A stretch of DNA of 61,069 bases from Lapidilactobacillus luobeiensis (GTDB taxonomy: Bacteria; Bacillota; Bacilli; Lactobacillales; Lactobacillaceae), in assembly GCF_024345205.1 (NCBI RefSeq), contig NZ_BROC01000015.1, positions 1 through 61,069 of the forward strand, given 5' to 3'. A program made the translations under genes and the position numbers. Position 1 is the stretch's first letter, and each line of letters begins with the position of its first letter. Below are positions 28,331 through 37,486 of the stretch, piece after piece. The notes beneath the pieces were generated by a model that was not told where the DNA came from, ran no database searches, and saw only the letters and a program-made list of their open reading frames with translations.

Positions 28331-28765
28331 ATGCGTTTGATGGGATTAGATGTGGGCTCCCGCACAGTTGGGGTCGCCGTCAGTGACGAACTTGGTTGGA
28401 CGGCTCAAGGTGTTGAGATCATTCAAATCGATGAGGCAAATGAGAATTTCGGAATGAAACGATTGAAGAAGTTGGTGGCTGATTATCAAGTCACCGGCTT
28501 TGTTTTAGGTCTGCCCAAAAACATGAACAACACCAGCGGGCCACGAGTCGTTAAGACTAAAGCCTATGGTGATCGACTGATCCATAAATTCGGATTACCT
28601 GTTGATTATCAGGATGAACGGTTAACGACGGTCCAGGCTGAGCGAATGTTAGTTGAGGAAGGCAATGTGTCGCGTAAGAAACGCAAGGCGGTCATCGATA
28701 AGCTGGCTAGCGTGGTTATTTTACAGAATTATCTGGATGCCCATGGGCGGTTGACCCAACAATAG
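28331..28765 (+). CDS. ruvX: YqgF/RuvX Holliday junction resolvase-like nuclease
   Basis: A 144-residue RNase H-fold protein; family members have been assigned roles in pre-16S rRNA 5'-end maturation and Holliday junction resolution. Seen are [16 protein letters not shown]-like opening (first Asp), the [16 protein letters not shown] loop, and [15 protein letters not shown] with the second acidic site. It forms an operon with ireB and the DUF1292 gene. Confidence 0.93.
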   Translation: MRLMGLDVGSRTVGVAVSDELGWTAQGVEIIQIDEANENFGMKRLKKLVADYQVTGFVLGLPKNMNNTSGPRVVKTKAYGDRLIHKFGLPVDYQDERLTTVQAERMLVEEGNVSRKKRKAVIDKLASVVILQNYLDAHGRLTQQ

Positions 28766-28773
28766 GAGGAACT

Positions 28774-29109
28774 ATGACTGATAAAAAAATTGATGATTTC
28801 AGCGATTTGAGTGCGGACGATCGTCAGATCACACTCGTTGATGAGAATGGCAACGAGGAGCTTTATGAAGTGTTGTTCACTTTTGACTCGGAAGACTATG
28901 ATCGGTCCTATGTTTTGCTAGTTCCAGCTAATTCGGCTGAGGGTGAAACTGTTGATATCTATCCATTTGCCTATACACCGGATGAGAATGGTGACGCGAC
29001 CTCAGGTGATCTGATGCCGATCGAAGATGACGCTGAATGGGAAATGGTGCAAGGTGTCCTTGATGTTTTCATGAACGACGAGAATTTGAACGATCAAAAT
29101 CAAGATTGA
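28774..29109 (+). CDS. DUF1292 family protein (YrzB-like)
   Basis: A strongly acidic 111-residue protein of unknown function, identified by its core ITLVDENGNEELYEVLFTF, the segment YVLLVPA, and its conserved place after ruvX. No catalytic motif is visible. AGGAGG precedes the ATG. A terminator follows directly. Confidence 0.9.
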   Translation: MTDKKIDDFSDLSADDRQITLVDENGNEELYEVLFTFDSEDYDRSYVLLVPANSAEGETVDIYPFAYTPDENGDATSGDLMPIEDDAEWEMVQGVLDVFMNDENLNDQNQD

Positions 29110-29117
29110 TATTTTCC

Positions 29118-29146
29118 AAAAAGGTTCGGCATAGCTGAGCCTTTTT
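29118..29146 (+). terminator. rho-independent terminator of ireB-ruvX-DUF1292
   Basis: AAAAAGGTTCGGC pairs with GCTGAGCCTTTTT across ATA. Confidence 0.88.
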
Positions 29147-29334
29147 AAGTGCCTTTGAAGTGGTTTTATAAAAAGCAAATCAAGAAATACGATATTCGTC
29201 AAGATATCGACTGAATTATCTTATTTTTGATAGGAAATAGAATTTATATGAAAAGTTTGCATAAAGTAAATACCTTGTTTGGTAGCACAAATGCTGATTT
29301 AACAATATTTTTGGCAAAGTAAAGGGGTAAGCTT

Positions 29335-29817
29335 GTGAGTGGGATTTTTGTAAACATTGAATCGTTGACCCAGCAAAATGCTGAGGAAGTAGCCGATCAT
29401 TGGCATTACGACGGCGAATATTCGTTTTATGATATGGAAAATGATCGCGAAGATTATGAGGAAATCATTTCGCCAAAGCAACGTCGCGATAAATACTTTC
29501 AAATTTTAAATACAGCTGGGGATTTGGTCGCTTTTTTTTGCATCGAACCAGAAGATACAATGCGAGCCGAGATCGGGTTGGGAATGACGCCAGCTTTAAC
29601 GGGGAAAGGTTTGGGATCAGAACTTATAAGTGTTATTGAGGAATATGTCAAACGCCACACTGATTTTAAAACCATCATATTGTCCGTGGCTAGTTTTAAC
29701 CAGCGGGCGCTCAAAGTCTACCAACGCGCGGGTTTTGAACGGGTCGGTGTGGAAAATGAAGAATCTAACGGTGGCGTATTTGAGTTTATCAAGTTATCTA
29801 AAAACGTGGTTGATTAA
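29335..29817 (+). CDS. GNAT family N-acetyltransferase
   Basis: A 160-residue acetyltransferase with the acetyl-CoA loop near residues 83-95 (LGMTPALTGKGLGSELI) and the C-terminal LKVYQRAGFERVG motif. The substrate is not predictable. The N-terminal segment (DHWHYDGEYSFYDM) resembles that of related proteins in other lactobacilli. The GTG at 29335 has AAAGGGG eight bases upstream. It stands alone between the ruvX operon and zapA. Composition looks slightly more AT-rich upstream of the gene than in neighbours. Confidence 0.85.
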   Translation: MSGIFVNIESLTQQNAEEVADHWHYDGEYSFYDMENDREDYEEIISPKQRRDKYFQILNTAGDLVAFFCIEPEDTMRAEIGLGMTPALTGKGLGSELISVIEEYVKRHTDFKTIILSVASFNQRALKVYQRAGFERVGVENEESNGGVFEFIKLSKNVVD

Positions 29818-30009
29818 TCGAAAAACAGCCAACGGATACGGTTTTTGCTGAACTTTTAGAAGAATTTTCTAAAAGCAATCCTTTTTAGCAGGGATTTTAA
29901 AAGTCACTCCGAAGACAAAATCAGCGATTAGGCTGGTCTCGATCTTTAATTGCCAGTCCCGGTCCTTGCTTGTGGGAATCGGTGTCTGTTTCATAGCGTT
30001 TGCAAAATG

Positions 30010-30094
30010 GTGCGGCAGGACAAAGGTGATAAAGGGCAGGCTTCCATGATCATCGTTAGGTTAATGCTCAAAGTCAACCCGTTGTGCTTCGCAC
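30010..30094 (+). repeat. shortened copy B of the hairpin repeat family
   Basis: From GCTTCC at 30040 to GCAC at 30094, the 55 bases align without gaps to the 3' half of copy A (TAGGTTAATGCTCAAAGTC and CCCGTTGTGC are identical). The left half is about 28 bases shorter; GTGCG at 30010-30014 still pairs with the terminal CGCAC, and GGTGAT with ATCATC. It lies in the 365-base gap between the GNAT gene and zapA, which otherwise holds only a likely zapA promoter region near 30125-30150. Confidence 0.75.
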
Positions 30095-30182
30095 TTTGTT
30101 ATGAAAATCTGGGGCTGGCTCATCTTTGGGTTTAGTGATAAACTATTAATTAGTTTTATGAGCGTGGTGAATATTTTCAGGT

Positions 30183-30422
30183 ATGGTGAAACAAAATCGA
30201 CCTTACAAGGCAGTGATCAATCATCGGGAGTACCAAATCATTGGTCCACGCACACCTGAACAGATGGCGCGGATCACACAGCGGGTCAATGAGCAATTGC
30301 AAGCCCTGAAGCAGCAGGATCCTTTTTTGAGTTCAGAGGATGCGGCTGTTTTGTTGGCATTCAATTTGGTTGCCCAGCAAATGGCGCGAGAAGATCTGCA
30401 ATTAAAACGCCGAAAAAAATAA
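30183..30422 (+). CDS. zapA: cell division protein ZapA
   Basis: A 79-residue FtsZ-ring stabiliser. The segment YQIIGPRTPEQMARITQRVNEQ matches the N-terminal ZapA fold, followed by the amphipathic helix DAAVLLAFNLVAQQM. The basic end KRRKK is short, and the long coiled coil found in Gram-negative ZapA is reduced, as in Firmicutes. Position before cvpA and mutS2 is the standard order. The ribosome-binding site is weak. Confidence 0.85.
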   Translation: MVKQNRPYKAVINHREYQIIGPRTPEQMARITQRVNEQLQALKQQDPFLSSEDAAVLLAFNLVAQQMAREDLQLKRRKK

Positions 30423-30445
30423 GTATTTAGATTGTTGAGGAACTT

Positions 30446-30991
30446 ATGCTAAGTTTTGTGATTATTCTTATCTTTGCTTACAACCTCTATATTGGCGCGC
30501 GGCGCGGCCTTTATTTACAAGGTGCGTATACGATCGGGTATTTGATCAGTTTGTTGTTCGCCCGTATCTTTTATGTTAGCTTGGCGTCAAAACTAGATCT
30601 TCTGATCCCTTATCCATCAGCGACATTGGACAGTCATTTTGCTTTCTTTTCCAGTGAAGTGGGTCTGGGTCTAGATCAAGCTTTTTATCGTGGGGTTGCT
30701 TTTATTTTGATTCTCGTGGTAGGTTGGCTACTGACCCATTTACTCATGTTGTTTTTCAGTGACCTGGCTTATTTGGAATTGCCGCTGATCGATCACTGGG
30801 CCAGTTTGGCGGGAAGTCTTTTTTTGGCCTTTGTTGTCACATATTTTGGCTTGTTTTGCTTGTGCTATCTACTAGCAGTGATCCCGATCCCTGGGATCCA
30901 GAATGCGTTACAGAAATCTTGGCTGGCAACCTTGATCGTGCGGTATACCCCGATCTTAACAAAATGGGTGACCGCTTTATGGGTGGCTTAA
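30446..30991 (+). CDS. CvpA family membrane protein
   Basis: A 181-residue protein with four predicted membrane segments, starting AYNLYIGARRGL, the family's usual opening. CvpA was first linked to colicin V production but is widespread and also connected to envelope stress. It follows zapA by 23 bases and precedes mutS2. Confidence 0.88.
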   Translation: MLSFVIILIFAYNLYIGARRGLYLQGAYTIGYLISLLFARIFYVSLASKLDLLIPYPSATLDSHFAFFSSEVGLGLDQAFYRGVAFILILVVGWLLTHLLMLFFSDLAYLELPLIDHWASLAGSLFLAFVVTYFGLFCLCYLLAVIPIPGIQNALQKSWLATLIVRYTPILTKWVTALWVA

Positions 30992-31072
30992 TAGAGTTGT
31001 TGAAGTGAGATCGGGCATTTCAGCTCGGTCTTCTTTTCTTGGACAGCGGTTTTTAGAAAATGGTGATAATCA

Positions 31073-33430
31073 ATGAATTCAAGAGTTTTACGTTTATTGG
31101 AGTTTAATAAAATCAAACAACAGATCCAACCATACTTGGTTACTGAAATGGGCCAAGCGACTTTAACCGGTTTAACGCCGAGTGCGGATGCGGACACGGT
31201 TCAATTGTGGTTGGATCAAACGAAAGATGGCGCTGATCTTTTACGACTTAAAGGTGGCTTGCCTTTAGCGCAATTAGTCAGTATGGACGCACCTTTGCAT
31301 CGTTTAGAGATCGGTGCGAATTTGAATGGTGCGGAATTAGCAGCGATCGGGCGTAGTTTACGCGTCGCCAATCAGATCACGAATTTCTTTCGAGATCTAG
31401 ATGAAACGGTGGCACTGCGCGCTTTACCAGCGTTGGCAGCAAATTTGGTCAGTTTACCGGAACAAAGTCAGCTATTACGGCGTTCGATCGAAAGTGATGG
31501 CTCAGTTTTGGATACCGCGTCTAGCCAATTACAAAGTTTGCGGAAAACGATCCATAGTCAAGAGACTGAGATCAGAAGTCGTATGGATGGTTATACTCGG
31601 GGTAGTCAAGCCAAATACTTGAGCGAGCCCATCGTTACGATTCGGAATGATCGCTATGTGATCCCTGTTCGTGCGGAATATCGCCATCAATTTGGGGGGA
31701 TCATTCACGATCAAAGCGCTAGTGGGCAAACGGTTTACGTTGAGCCGCAAAGTATTTTGGAAATGAATAATAAATTACGCCAAGTTCAATTGGCGGAAAA
31801 GCAAGAGATCGAGCGGATCTTGGCTGAATTGTCAACTGCGTTAGCACCTTACACTAATGAGTTGCGGAGCAATGAGTACTTACTGGGTCAATTTGATTTT
31901 ATCAACGGTAAAGCCAAGTATGCGGCTAAGATCCGGGCGACTGAACCATTGGTGGCGACCAATAATGTGGTTCGTTTGTTGCAAGCGCGCCATCCACTTT
32001 TGGATCCGCGTCAAGTGATCAGCAATGATATCACGATCGGTGCTGAGTACAAAACTATTGTGGTGACTGGTCCTAATACCGGCGGGAAAACGATCACCTT
32101 GAAAACGCTGGGTTTGATCCAATTAATGGCCCAGGCTGGCTTGTTTATTCCCGCTCGTGAGGAAAGCCAGGTCGCCATCTTCCGTGAGATCTATGCAGAC
32201 ATTGGTGATGAGCAATCGATCGAACAAAATCTAAGCACTTTTTCCAGTCATATGGATAATATCATTCACTTCTTGGACACGGTCGGTGATCATGACCTCG
32301 TGCTTCTTGACGAATTAGGCGCTGGCACTGATCCACAAGAGGGGGCAAGTCTAGCAATCGCGATCTTGGATTATTTGGGTGGCACTGGGGCAGAAGTTAT
32401 GGCCTCGACTCATTATCCTGAATTGAAAGTTTATGGCTATGAGCGACCTGAAACGATCAATGCCAGTATGGAGTTTGATGTTAAAACCTTGAAACCAACT
32501 TATCGGTTATTGATCGGGATGCCCGGACGATCGAATGCTTTCGATATTTCGCGGCGATTAGGGATGCCCGAGGCGATCGTCGCTGCGGCTAAGGAATTGA
32601 TGAATGGCGCCAGTCAGGATCTCAATGATATGATCAGTGACTTGGAAGCGCAACGTAAAGAGACGGAATCCCGAGGTCAGGCACTGGCGCAACAATTACA
32701 AGATGCCACTGAACTACATGATGAATTAGAATCCGCTTGGCAAGATTTTCAAAAGCAAAAAGAGCAACTACAAGCGACTGCCCAAGAGAAGGCCAACGAG
32801 TTAGTCGCTCAGGCCCAAGAAGAAGCGTCAGAGATCATTGACGAGTTGCGGCAGATGCGGTTGAATGGCGCTCAGGGCGTCAAGGAAGATCAATTGATCG
32901 CGGCTAAGGGCAAACTCAATCAACTACACCAAGAACGGGATCTAAAGCAAAATAAGGTCTTACAGCGTGTCAAGCGCCAACAGGCGATCAATGTCGGCGA
33001 TGATGTTCGGGTCCTTTCCTATGGTCAGGTCGGGGTCGTGACGCAGAAGTTGAGTGCGCATCAATTTGAAGTGCAAATGGGGATCATCAAAATGAAGATC
33101 GCGGAGCGTGAGTTGGAGAAGATCAAGGCACCAGAGCAACAAGCCCAGCGCCAGATCGTTACAGTTCGCGGCGGTAGTGATCATCATGTTTCAACGCAAC
33201 TTGATCTTCGCGGTCAACGTTATGAGGAAGCTTTGGCGAACCTCGATCGTTATATCGACGCGGCTTTATTGGCTGGTTATGAGTCCGTGACGATCGTCCA
33301 CGGCAAAGGGACCGGTGCGATCCGCCAAGGTGTTCAAGACTATTTGAAACAGAATCGTCGCGTTAAACGCTTTGAATATGCGCCGGCCTCTGCTGGGGGA
33401 AATGGTGCCACGATCGTCTTTTTCAAATAA
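31073..33430 (+). CDS. mutS2: MutS2 family protein
   Basis: A 785-residue relative of MutS without the mismatch-recognition domain. Members suppress homologous recombination in some bacteria and, in B. subtilis, rescue collided ribosomes. Visible are the clamp/lever helices, Walker A GPNTGGKTITLKTLG (about 330), Walker B LLDELGAGTDPQEGA, a long coiled coil (about 520-640), and a C-terminal Smr nuclease domain with LDLRGQRYEEA and HGKGTGAIRQGV. Length and all motifs are intact. Confidence 0.95.
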   Translation: MNSRVLRLLEFNKIKQQIQPYLVTEMGQATLTGLTPSADADTVQLWLDQTKDGADLLRLKGGLPLAQLVSMDAPLHRLEIGANLNGAELAAIGRSLRVANQITNFFRDLDETVALRALPALAANLVSLPEQSQLLRRSIESDGSVLDTASSQLQSLRKTIHSQETEIRSRMDGYTRGSQAKYLSEPIVTIRNDRYVIPVRAEYRHQFGGIIHDQSASGQTVYVEPQSILEMNNKLRQVQLAEKQEIERILAELSTALAPYTNELRSNEYLLGQFDFINGKAKYAAKIRATEPLVATNNVVRLLQARHPLLDPRQVISNDITIGAEYKTIVVTGPNTGGKTITLKTLGLIQLMAQAGLFIPAREESQVAIFREIYADIGDEQSIEQNLSTFSSHMDNIIHFLDTVGDHDLVLLDELGAGTDPQEGASLAIAILDYLGGTGAEVMASTHYPELKVYGYERPETINASMEFDVKTLKPTYRLLIGMPGRSNAFDISRRLGMPEAIVAAAKELMNGASQDLNDMISDLEAQRKETESRGQALAQQLQDATELHDELESAWQDFQKQKEQLQATAQEKANELVAQAQEEASEIIDELRQMRLNGAQGVKEDQLIAAKGKLNQLHQERDLKQNKVLQRVKRQQAINVGDDVRVLSYGQVGVVTQKLSAHQFEVQMGIIKMKIAERELEKIKAPEQQAQRQIVTVRGGSDHHVSTQLDLRGQRYEEALANLDRYIDAALLAGYESVTIVHGKGTGAIRQGVQDYLKQNRRVKRFEYAPASAGGNGATIVFFK

Positions 33431-33462
33431 AGCAATTAGGTTATTTTTTGTAAGCAAAATCG

Positions 33463-33491
33463 TTGCGCAATTAGAACGAAGCGCTTATGAT
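33463..33491 (+). promoter_or_regulatory. promoter of trxA
   Basis: TTGCGC (33463-33468), 17 bases, TATGAT (33486-33491), about 29 bases before the start. Confidence 0.65.
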
Positions 33492-33519
33492 TAGACTATG
33501 TTAATTGGAGGTAAGAAAA

Positions 33520-33831
33520 ATGGTAAAACCGATCACAGATAAGAATTTTGCGGCTGAAACTGATCATGGCGTTGTTTTGACTGACTTTTGGGCGACTTGG
33601 TGTGGCCCTTGCCGGATGCAATCGCCAGTGATCGAAAAGTTAGAAGAAGAGAATAAGACCGTCAAATTCACCAAAATGGATGTGGATGAGAATCCGAATA
33701 CACCGCAACAATTCGGCATTATGGCGATCCCAACCTTGATCATCAAAAAAGATGGCCAAGTCGTGGAAAAAGTTGTCGGCTATCACAGTAAAGAGCAACT
33801 GGAAGAAACATTGGCGAAGTATACCAACTAG
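33520..33831 (+). CDS. trxA: thioredoxin
   Basis: A 103-residue thioredoxin with the redox pair in WCGPC and the cis-Pro loop MAIPTLIIKK. It reduces ribonucleotide reductase and protein disulfides in the cytoplasm. The ATG at 33520 is preferred over one five codons upstream because GGAGG lies six to ten bases before it. It has its own promoter and terminator. Confidence 0.95.
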   Translation: MVKPITDKNFAAETDHGVVLTDFWATWCGPCRMQSPVIEKLEEENKTVKFTKMDVDENPNTPQQFGIMAIPTLIIKKDGQVVEKVVGYHSKEQLEETLAKYTN

Positions 33832-33902
33832 ATCCACAACAATGCTTTTCAGCAGTGGCTTGCAGTAATGATTTTAAAAACGATATCAGTGCTCAGAACA
33901 CG

Positions 33903-33938
33903 AAAACCCCGCCGGTCAGTTCGACCAGCGGGGTTTTT
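33903..33938. terminator. bidirectional terminator between trxA and yslB
   Basis: AAAACCCCGCCGGTC pairs with GACCAGCGGGGTTTTT across AGTTC, with A's on the left and T5 on the right; it serves both convergent genes. Confidence 0.93.
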
Positions 33939-33949
33939 GGATAACGGCG

Positions 33950-34438
33950 TTATTCTGTAGCGGTTGTTGAAGTTAGGGAGATAAAGTGGGGACGTTCACG
34001 CTCGATCGCATCTTTCAGATCCGTTCGTAAATGTAAACTGACCCGTTGTTGACGTTTCCCAACGTCAAAACTTGCTTCTGTTAAGAAACCGATCTGCTGT
34101 TCCCAAGACTGTGCGAGAAAACCCGCCTCCAGACTGAAGTCAACGACAGCTGGTAAGGCCAACCGACTTGTTATTGCGTCTCCTTGTAATCGGAGTTCGA
34201 CAGCGTCCTTTTTTTGGTTGATCAAAGTCAGATCACCCCAGTTGGCGGTTTTGAAGAAAGCGACCAGATCATCCCAATCGGCTAAGGGCAGTTTGCGGGC
34301 CAAAGCCTTGCCCAACCAGTAGGATAGATCAGCCGTATCATCGCCTAATAACAAAGGAAGTAGGATATCACGATCTAAGTAGTCCTGAAAATTTTCAGGT
34401 TGTTGCTGTAGTCTCTCTTGAATTGATTGCCAGTTCAT
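33950..34438 (-). CDS. YslB family protein (DUF2507)
   Basis: A 162-residue protein of the YslB/DUF2507 family, a V4R-like small-molecule-binding fold of unknown role. The recognisable region is DILLPLLLGDDTADLSYWLGKALARKL, then FFKTANWGDL and the FSLEAGFLAQSWEQQIG block. It starts behind GGAGG and is convergent with trxA and divergent from murI, a common setting in lactobacilli. Confidence 0.85.
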   Translation of the reverse strand: MNWQSIQERLQQQPENFQDYLDRDILLPLLLGDDTADLSYWLGKALARKLPLADWDDLVAFFKTANWGDLTLINQKKDAVELRLQGDAITSRLALPAVVDFSLEAGFLAQSWEQQIGFLTEASFDVGKRQQRVSLHLRTDLKDAIERERPHFISLTSTTATE

Positions 34439-34610
34439 TTTTCATCCTCCAAGCTGATTCAATTATACCTGATTTATCAGGATAATCGTTAGGAAAAGCT
34501 GATTTTAATGAAATATTAGCGTTGGCCTGAGGTCAGCGTTTTACTTGACGGATAAAACCATTTAGAACTTGCTGTCAGGTGGACCTAAACAGGTGTGCTC
34601 ACATCGGAAG

Positions 34611-34637
34611 AGGCCGGCCGATCGTCGGCGCCTTTTT
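34611..34637 (+). terminator. orphan terminator-like hairpin upstream of murI
   Basis: AGGC and CCGA pair with TCGG and GCCT around TCG with small bulges, followed by T5. No gene on this strand precedes it, since yslB points away. It may end a short RNA or act as an attenuator in a long murI leader. The murI promoter I can see starts downstream of it. Confidence 0.5.
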
Positions 34638-34648
34638 GAGTCTGCCAC

Positions 34649-34677
34649 TTGAAAAATCAGTGAAAAAAAGCGACAAT
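34649..34677 (+). promoter_or_regulatory. probable promoter of murI
   Basis: TTGAAA (34649-34654), 17 bases, GACAAT (34672-34677), about 31 bases before the ATG. Confidence 0.5.
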
Positions 34678-34708
34678 ATAGGCTAAGTCAAAATTGAAGG
34701 GATAGTCA

Positions 34709-35539
34709 ATGAATAATCAACCAATTGGTTTTTTAGACTCTGGTGTCGGTGGTCTGACCGTTGTGAAAGAAGCCCTGCGCCAGCTTCCGCACGAGGATAT
34801 CGTTTTTATTGGCGATCAAGCGCGGTTGCCTTATGGCCCTCGCCCAGTTGATCAGGTCCAAGCGTTTACTTGGCAATTGACGCGTTTTTTACTTAAGCAA
34901 AATATAAAAATGTTGGTCTTCGCGTGTAATACCGCAACTGCTGATGCCCTAGAGGTGATCAAACCACAATTACAGATCCCCGTAGTCGGGGTGATCTTGC
35001 CGGGAACTCGCGCGGCGATCAAAGCGACCAAAAATCGCCGGATCGGGGTGATCGCCACTGAAGGGACGATCAATTCAGGTGCCTATCAACAAGCCATCAA
35101 CGCTCGGGATCCACAACTGGAAGTCATCAGTTTGGCCGTTCCTAAGTTTGTGACCCTAGTTGAAAGTGGCCAATATGCGACGCCGATCGCGCGCAAGATC
35201 GTGGCTGAGATGTTGCAGCCCCTTGTAGGTAGTGGCATCGATACTTTGATCATGGGGTGCACCCACTATCCTTTATTACGGCCCTTGATCCAAGAGTTTA
35301 TGGGGCCAGAAGTGCAATTGATCGATTCTGGCGCTGAGGCGGTCTCTGAAGTTTCTGTGTTATTGGATTATTTTGAAATTGCTGCAGGCAATACTGAACA
35401 TCGCGGCAAGGCGCGTTTTTACACCACCGCTTCACCAAAAATGTTTGATCAGATCGCCGCGGATTGGCTTGATCTGACTGATCTAAAGGCGCAACAAGTC
35501 AATGTTACGGAGGAGGGACCAACATGCAGCATGAACTAG
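34709..35539 (+). CDS. murI: glutamate racemase
   Basis: Makes D-glutamate for peptidoglycan. The 276-residue enzyme has the opening GFLDSGVGGLTVVKEA and the two catalytic Cys motifs FACNTATAD and MGCTHYPLLRP. It overlaps rdgB by 16 bases. The murI-rdgB-yfcE order is a conserved Firmicute operon. Confidence 0.96.
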   Translation: MNNQPIGFLDSGVGGLTVVKEALRQLPHEDIVFIGDQARLPYGPRPVDQVQAFTWQLTRFLLKQNIKMLVFACNTATADALEVIKPQLQIPVVGVILPGTRAAIKATKNRRIGVIATEGTINSGAYQQAINARDPQLEVISLAVPKFVTLVESGQYATPIARKIVAEMLQPLVGSGIDTLIMGCTHYPLLRPLIQEFMGPEVQLIDSGAEAVSEVSVLLDYFEIAAGNTEHRGKARFYTTASPKMFDQIAADWLDLTDLKAQQVNVTEEGPTCSMN

Positions 35540-36144
35540 TGATCGCGACCAATAACCCAGGTAAGGCCCGGGAATTCAAAGCTATTTTTACCCCGGCTGG
35601 CTGGCAAGTCAAAACATTGGCCGATTTTTCTGGCCTGAGCCAAGTTGCTGAAACCGGGCGAACGTTTGAGGATAATGCCCGCTTGAAGGCCGATCATTTT
35701 GCTCAAGAACTGGGACAGGTCGTTTTGGCTGATGATTCAGGTCTGCAAGTCCAATATTTACACGGCCAGCCAGGTATTTTCTCTGCGCGTTATGCAGGTC
35801 GTGATCATGATGACGCGGCGAATAATGCCCGGCTATTGGCTGAACTCGGTGGGGTCGACCCCAGTCAGCGCCAAGCAAATTTCCACTCGACGTTAGTCTT
35901 GGCTTGGCCTGGTCGTCCGGCAACTGATCTAGTCGTTGCCGGCGATGTTCCAGGAGAGATCCTGGCCGTACCTCGCGGTGAGGATGGCTTTGGCTATGAT
36001 CCGCTTTTCTTTTTGCCTGAATTGGCGAAAACATTTGCCCAGCTGACCCCAACTGAGAAAAACAAGTTCAGTCATCGCGGCTTGGCGATCCGTAATTTGA
36101 TGCCATTGTGGCAGACATGGTGGCAAGAACAGGAGCAAAAATAA
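35524..36144 (+). CDS. rdgB: XTP/dITP diphosphatase (RdgB/HAM1 family)
   Basis: Removes non-canonical purine triphosphates such as dITP and XTP. The 206-residue protein has TNNPGKAREFKAIF, the ADDSGL active-site motif, YAGRDHDD, and GFGYDPLFF, all family hallmarks. It begins inside murI behind GGAGGGAC and ends in a TAATG junction with the next gene. Confidence 0.95.
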   Translation: MQHELVIATNNPGKAREFKAIFTPAGWQVKTLADFSGLSQVAETGRTFEDNARLKADHFAQELGQVVLADDSGLQVQYLHGQPGIFSARYAGRDHDDAANNARLLAELGGVDPSQRQANFHSTLVLAWPGRPATDLVVAGDVPGEILAVPRGEDGFGYDPLFFLPELAKTFAQLTPTEKNKFSHRGLAIRNLMPLWQTWWQEQEQK

Positions 36145-36665
36145 TGACACAGATCTTAGTAGTGAGTGATAGTCACGGTGATGATGCGATCCTTGCGAAA
36201 CTAGTTGCCCATTATCGGGATCAAGTCGCGCTGATGGTCCATTGTGGCGATTCAGAATTATCTTTTCAAGATCGACTGCGATCGCAATTTTTGATCGTTG
36301 GCGGCAATATGGACTTTGATCCAGACTTTCCGGCGACGGCTAGTGCAACGCTGGGCTCAGAGCGGATCTTTGTCGCCCATGGGCATCGTTTAGGCGTTAA
36401 TTATGACCTATTACAATTTCAGTTGGCAGCGCAAGCACAACAAGCGACAATGGCCTTTTATGGGCACACGCATCAGCTAGGGTGCGTGTTGACCGCAGGG
36501 ATGTTGATCCTAAATCCTGGTTCGATCAGTCAGCCGCGAGGAAAGTGGACCCGTTTAGGTGGTACTTATGCCTTGGTTACAGCAACGCCCGAACGTTTCA
36601 CCGTCCAATATTACGATCGCGCCTTTCAGCCGGTCCCTGAGTTGCAATGGACTTTTGACCGTTGA
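36144..36665 (+). CDS. YfcE/MJ0936-type metallophosphoesterase
   Basis: A 173-residue binuclear metallophosphoesterase. Metal ligands appear in order: SDSHGD, VHCGDSE, VGGNMDFD, VAHGHRLGV and YGHTHQ. Substrate unknown; relatives hydrolyse phosphodiesters in vitro. The ATG at 36144 shares a base with the rdgB stop, so translation is coupled. A strong hairpin with T-run follows the stop. Confidence 0.92.
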   Translation: MTQILVVSDSHGDDAILAKLVAHYRDQVALMVHCGDSELSFQDRLRSQFLIVGGNMDFDPDFPATASATLGSERIFVAHGHRLGVNYDLLQFQLAAQAQQATMAFYGHTHQLGCVLTAGMLILNPGSISQPRGKWTRLGGTYALVTATPERFTVQYYDRAFQPVPELQWTFDR

Positions 36666-36667
36666 TC

Positions 36668-36704
36668 AAAAAAAGCTGACCTGCAATCTGCAAGTCAGCT
36701 TTTT
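36668..36704. terminator. bidirectional terminator after murI-rdgB-yfcE
   Basis: AAAAAGCTGAC pairs with GTCAGCTTTTT around a loop, serving this operon and the convergent facilitator gene. Confidence 0.93.
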
Positions 36705-36722
36705 CGTGAATAAGTCACGGGG

Positions 36723-37454
36723 TTACATGAAAATATGTTTGTAGGTGAAGACGGCACAGATCCCGGCTATAATCGGCGCAACAACGGGGATCCAAGAATA
36801 GCGCCAGTCAGATTTTCCTTTATTTTTTAAAGGTAAGAGAGCGTGCAAGATTCGGGGTGACAAGTCCCGCGCAGGGTTCAGTGCCGGGCCAGTGGGACCG
36901 CCCAAGGAGGCCACTAAGGTCATGACCAGAAAGCCGAGGGCCAAATGCGCCGTTCCAAGATTATCCTTGAAGAAAGGTGCTTTGGTGATACCTAGAGCCG
37001 AAAAAATCAGAATGAAGGTCCCCACGAACTCGTTGAAGAAGCCATTCAGTCGACTGGAGGTCGCATCGATCGTTGAGAAGGTGCCCAGGATGTGTTCCGG
37101 ATTTGTAGTCATGTCATAATGAGGCTTGTAGATCAAAACAACGATCGCCTGTCCGCAAAATGCGCCCAACATTTGCGCCGTTAAATAGGGGAGAACTTCG
37201 GCCCAAGGGAAAAGTCCTGATGTTGCTAAACCTAAGGTAAAGGCAGGGTTGATATGGTTGCCGGAGATCCCGCCAAAGATCAAGGCGGGGATCATCACAC
37301 CAGCACCATAGCCAAGCGAGATCAGGACCCAACCGCCATGCTCGCCCTTGGTGCCAGCTAAGTCAACGTTTGCGACCGCACCATTACCCAAAATCACCAT
37401 AATTGCTGTACCAATGAATTCTGCCGCTAAACGCGTCATTAGTGAATATATCAT
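36723..37454 (-). CDS. MIP/aquaporin family channel (glycerol-facilitator type)
   Basis: A 243-residue channel with six membrane segments and two half-helices carrying NPA: GNHINPAFTLGLA and GPALNPARDLSPRIL. The Asp after the second NPA-R is typical of glycerol-conducting channels (aquaglyceroporins), so water, glycerol or lactic acid are likely solutes. The third codon (ATG at 37454) sits six bases from GGAGG, while the first ATG (37460) touches it, so I choose the later start. No glycerol kinase gene is adjacent. Confidence 0.9.
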   Translation of the reverse strand: MIYSLMTRLAAEFIGTAIMVILGNGAVANVDLAGTKGEHGGWVLISLGYGAGVMIPALIFGGISGNHINPAFTLGLATSGLFPWAEVLPYLTAQMLGAFCGQAIVVLIYKPHYDMTTNPEHILGTFSTIDATSSRLNGFFNEFVGTFILIFSALGITKAPFFKDNLGTAHLALGFLVMTLVASLGGPTGPALNPARDLSPRILHALLPLKNKGKSDWRYSWIPVVAPIIAGICAVFTYKHIFM

Positions 37455-37486
37455 TTTCATCCTCCAAAATTAAAATACAAATAAAT

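Noticed and set aside
35609-36052. 147-codon frame opposite rdgB
   Set aside because: It lies entirely within the clear rdgB gene and has an unlikely His/Arg/Pro/Gln composition.
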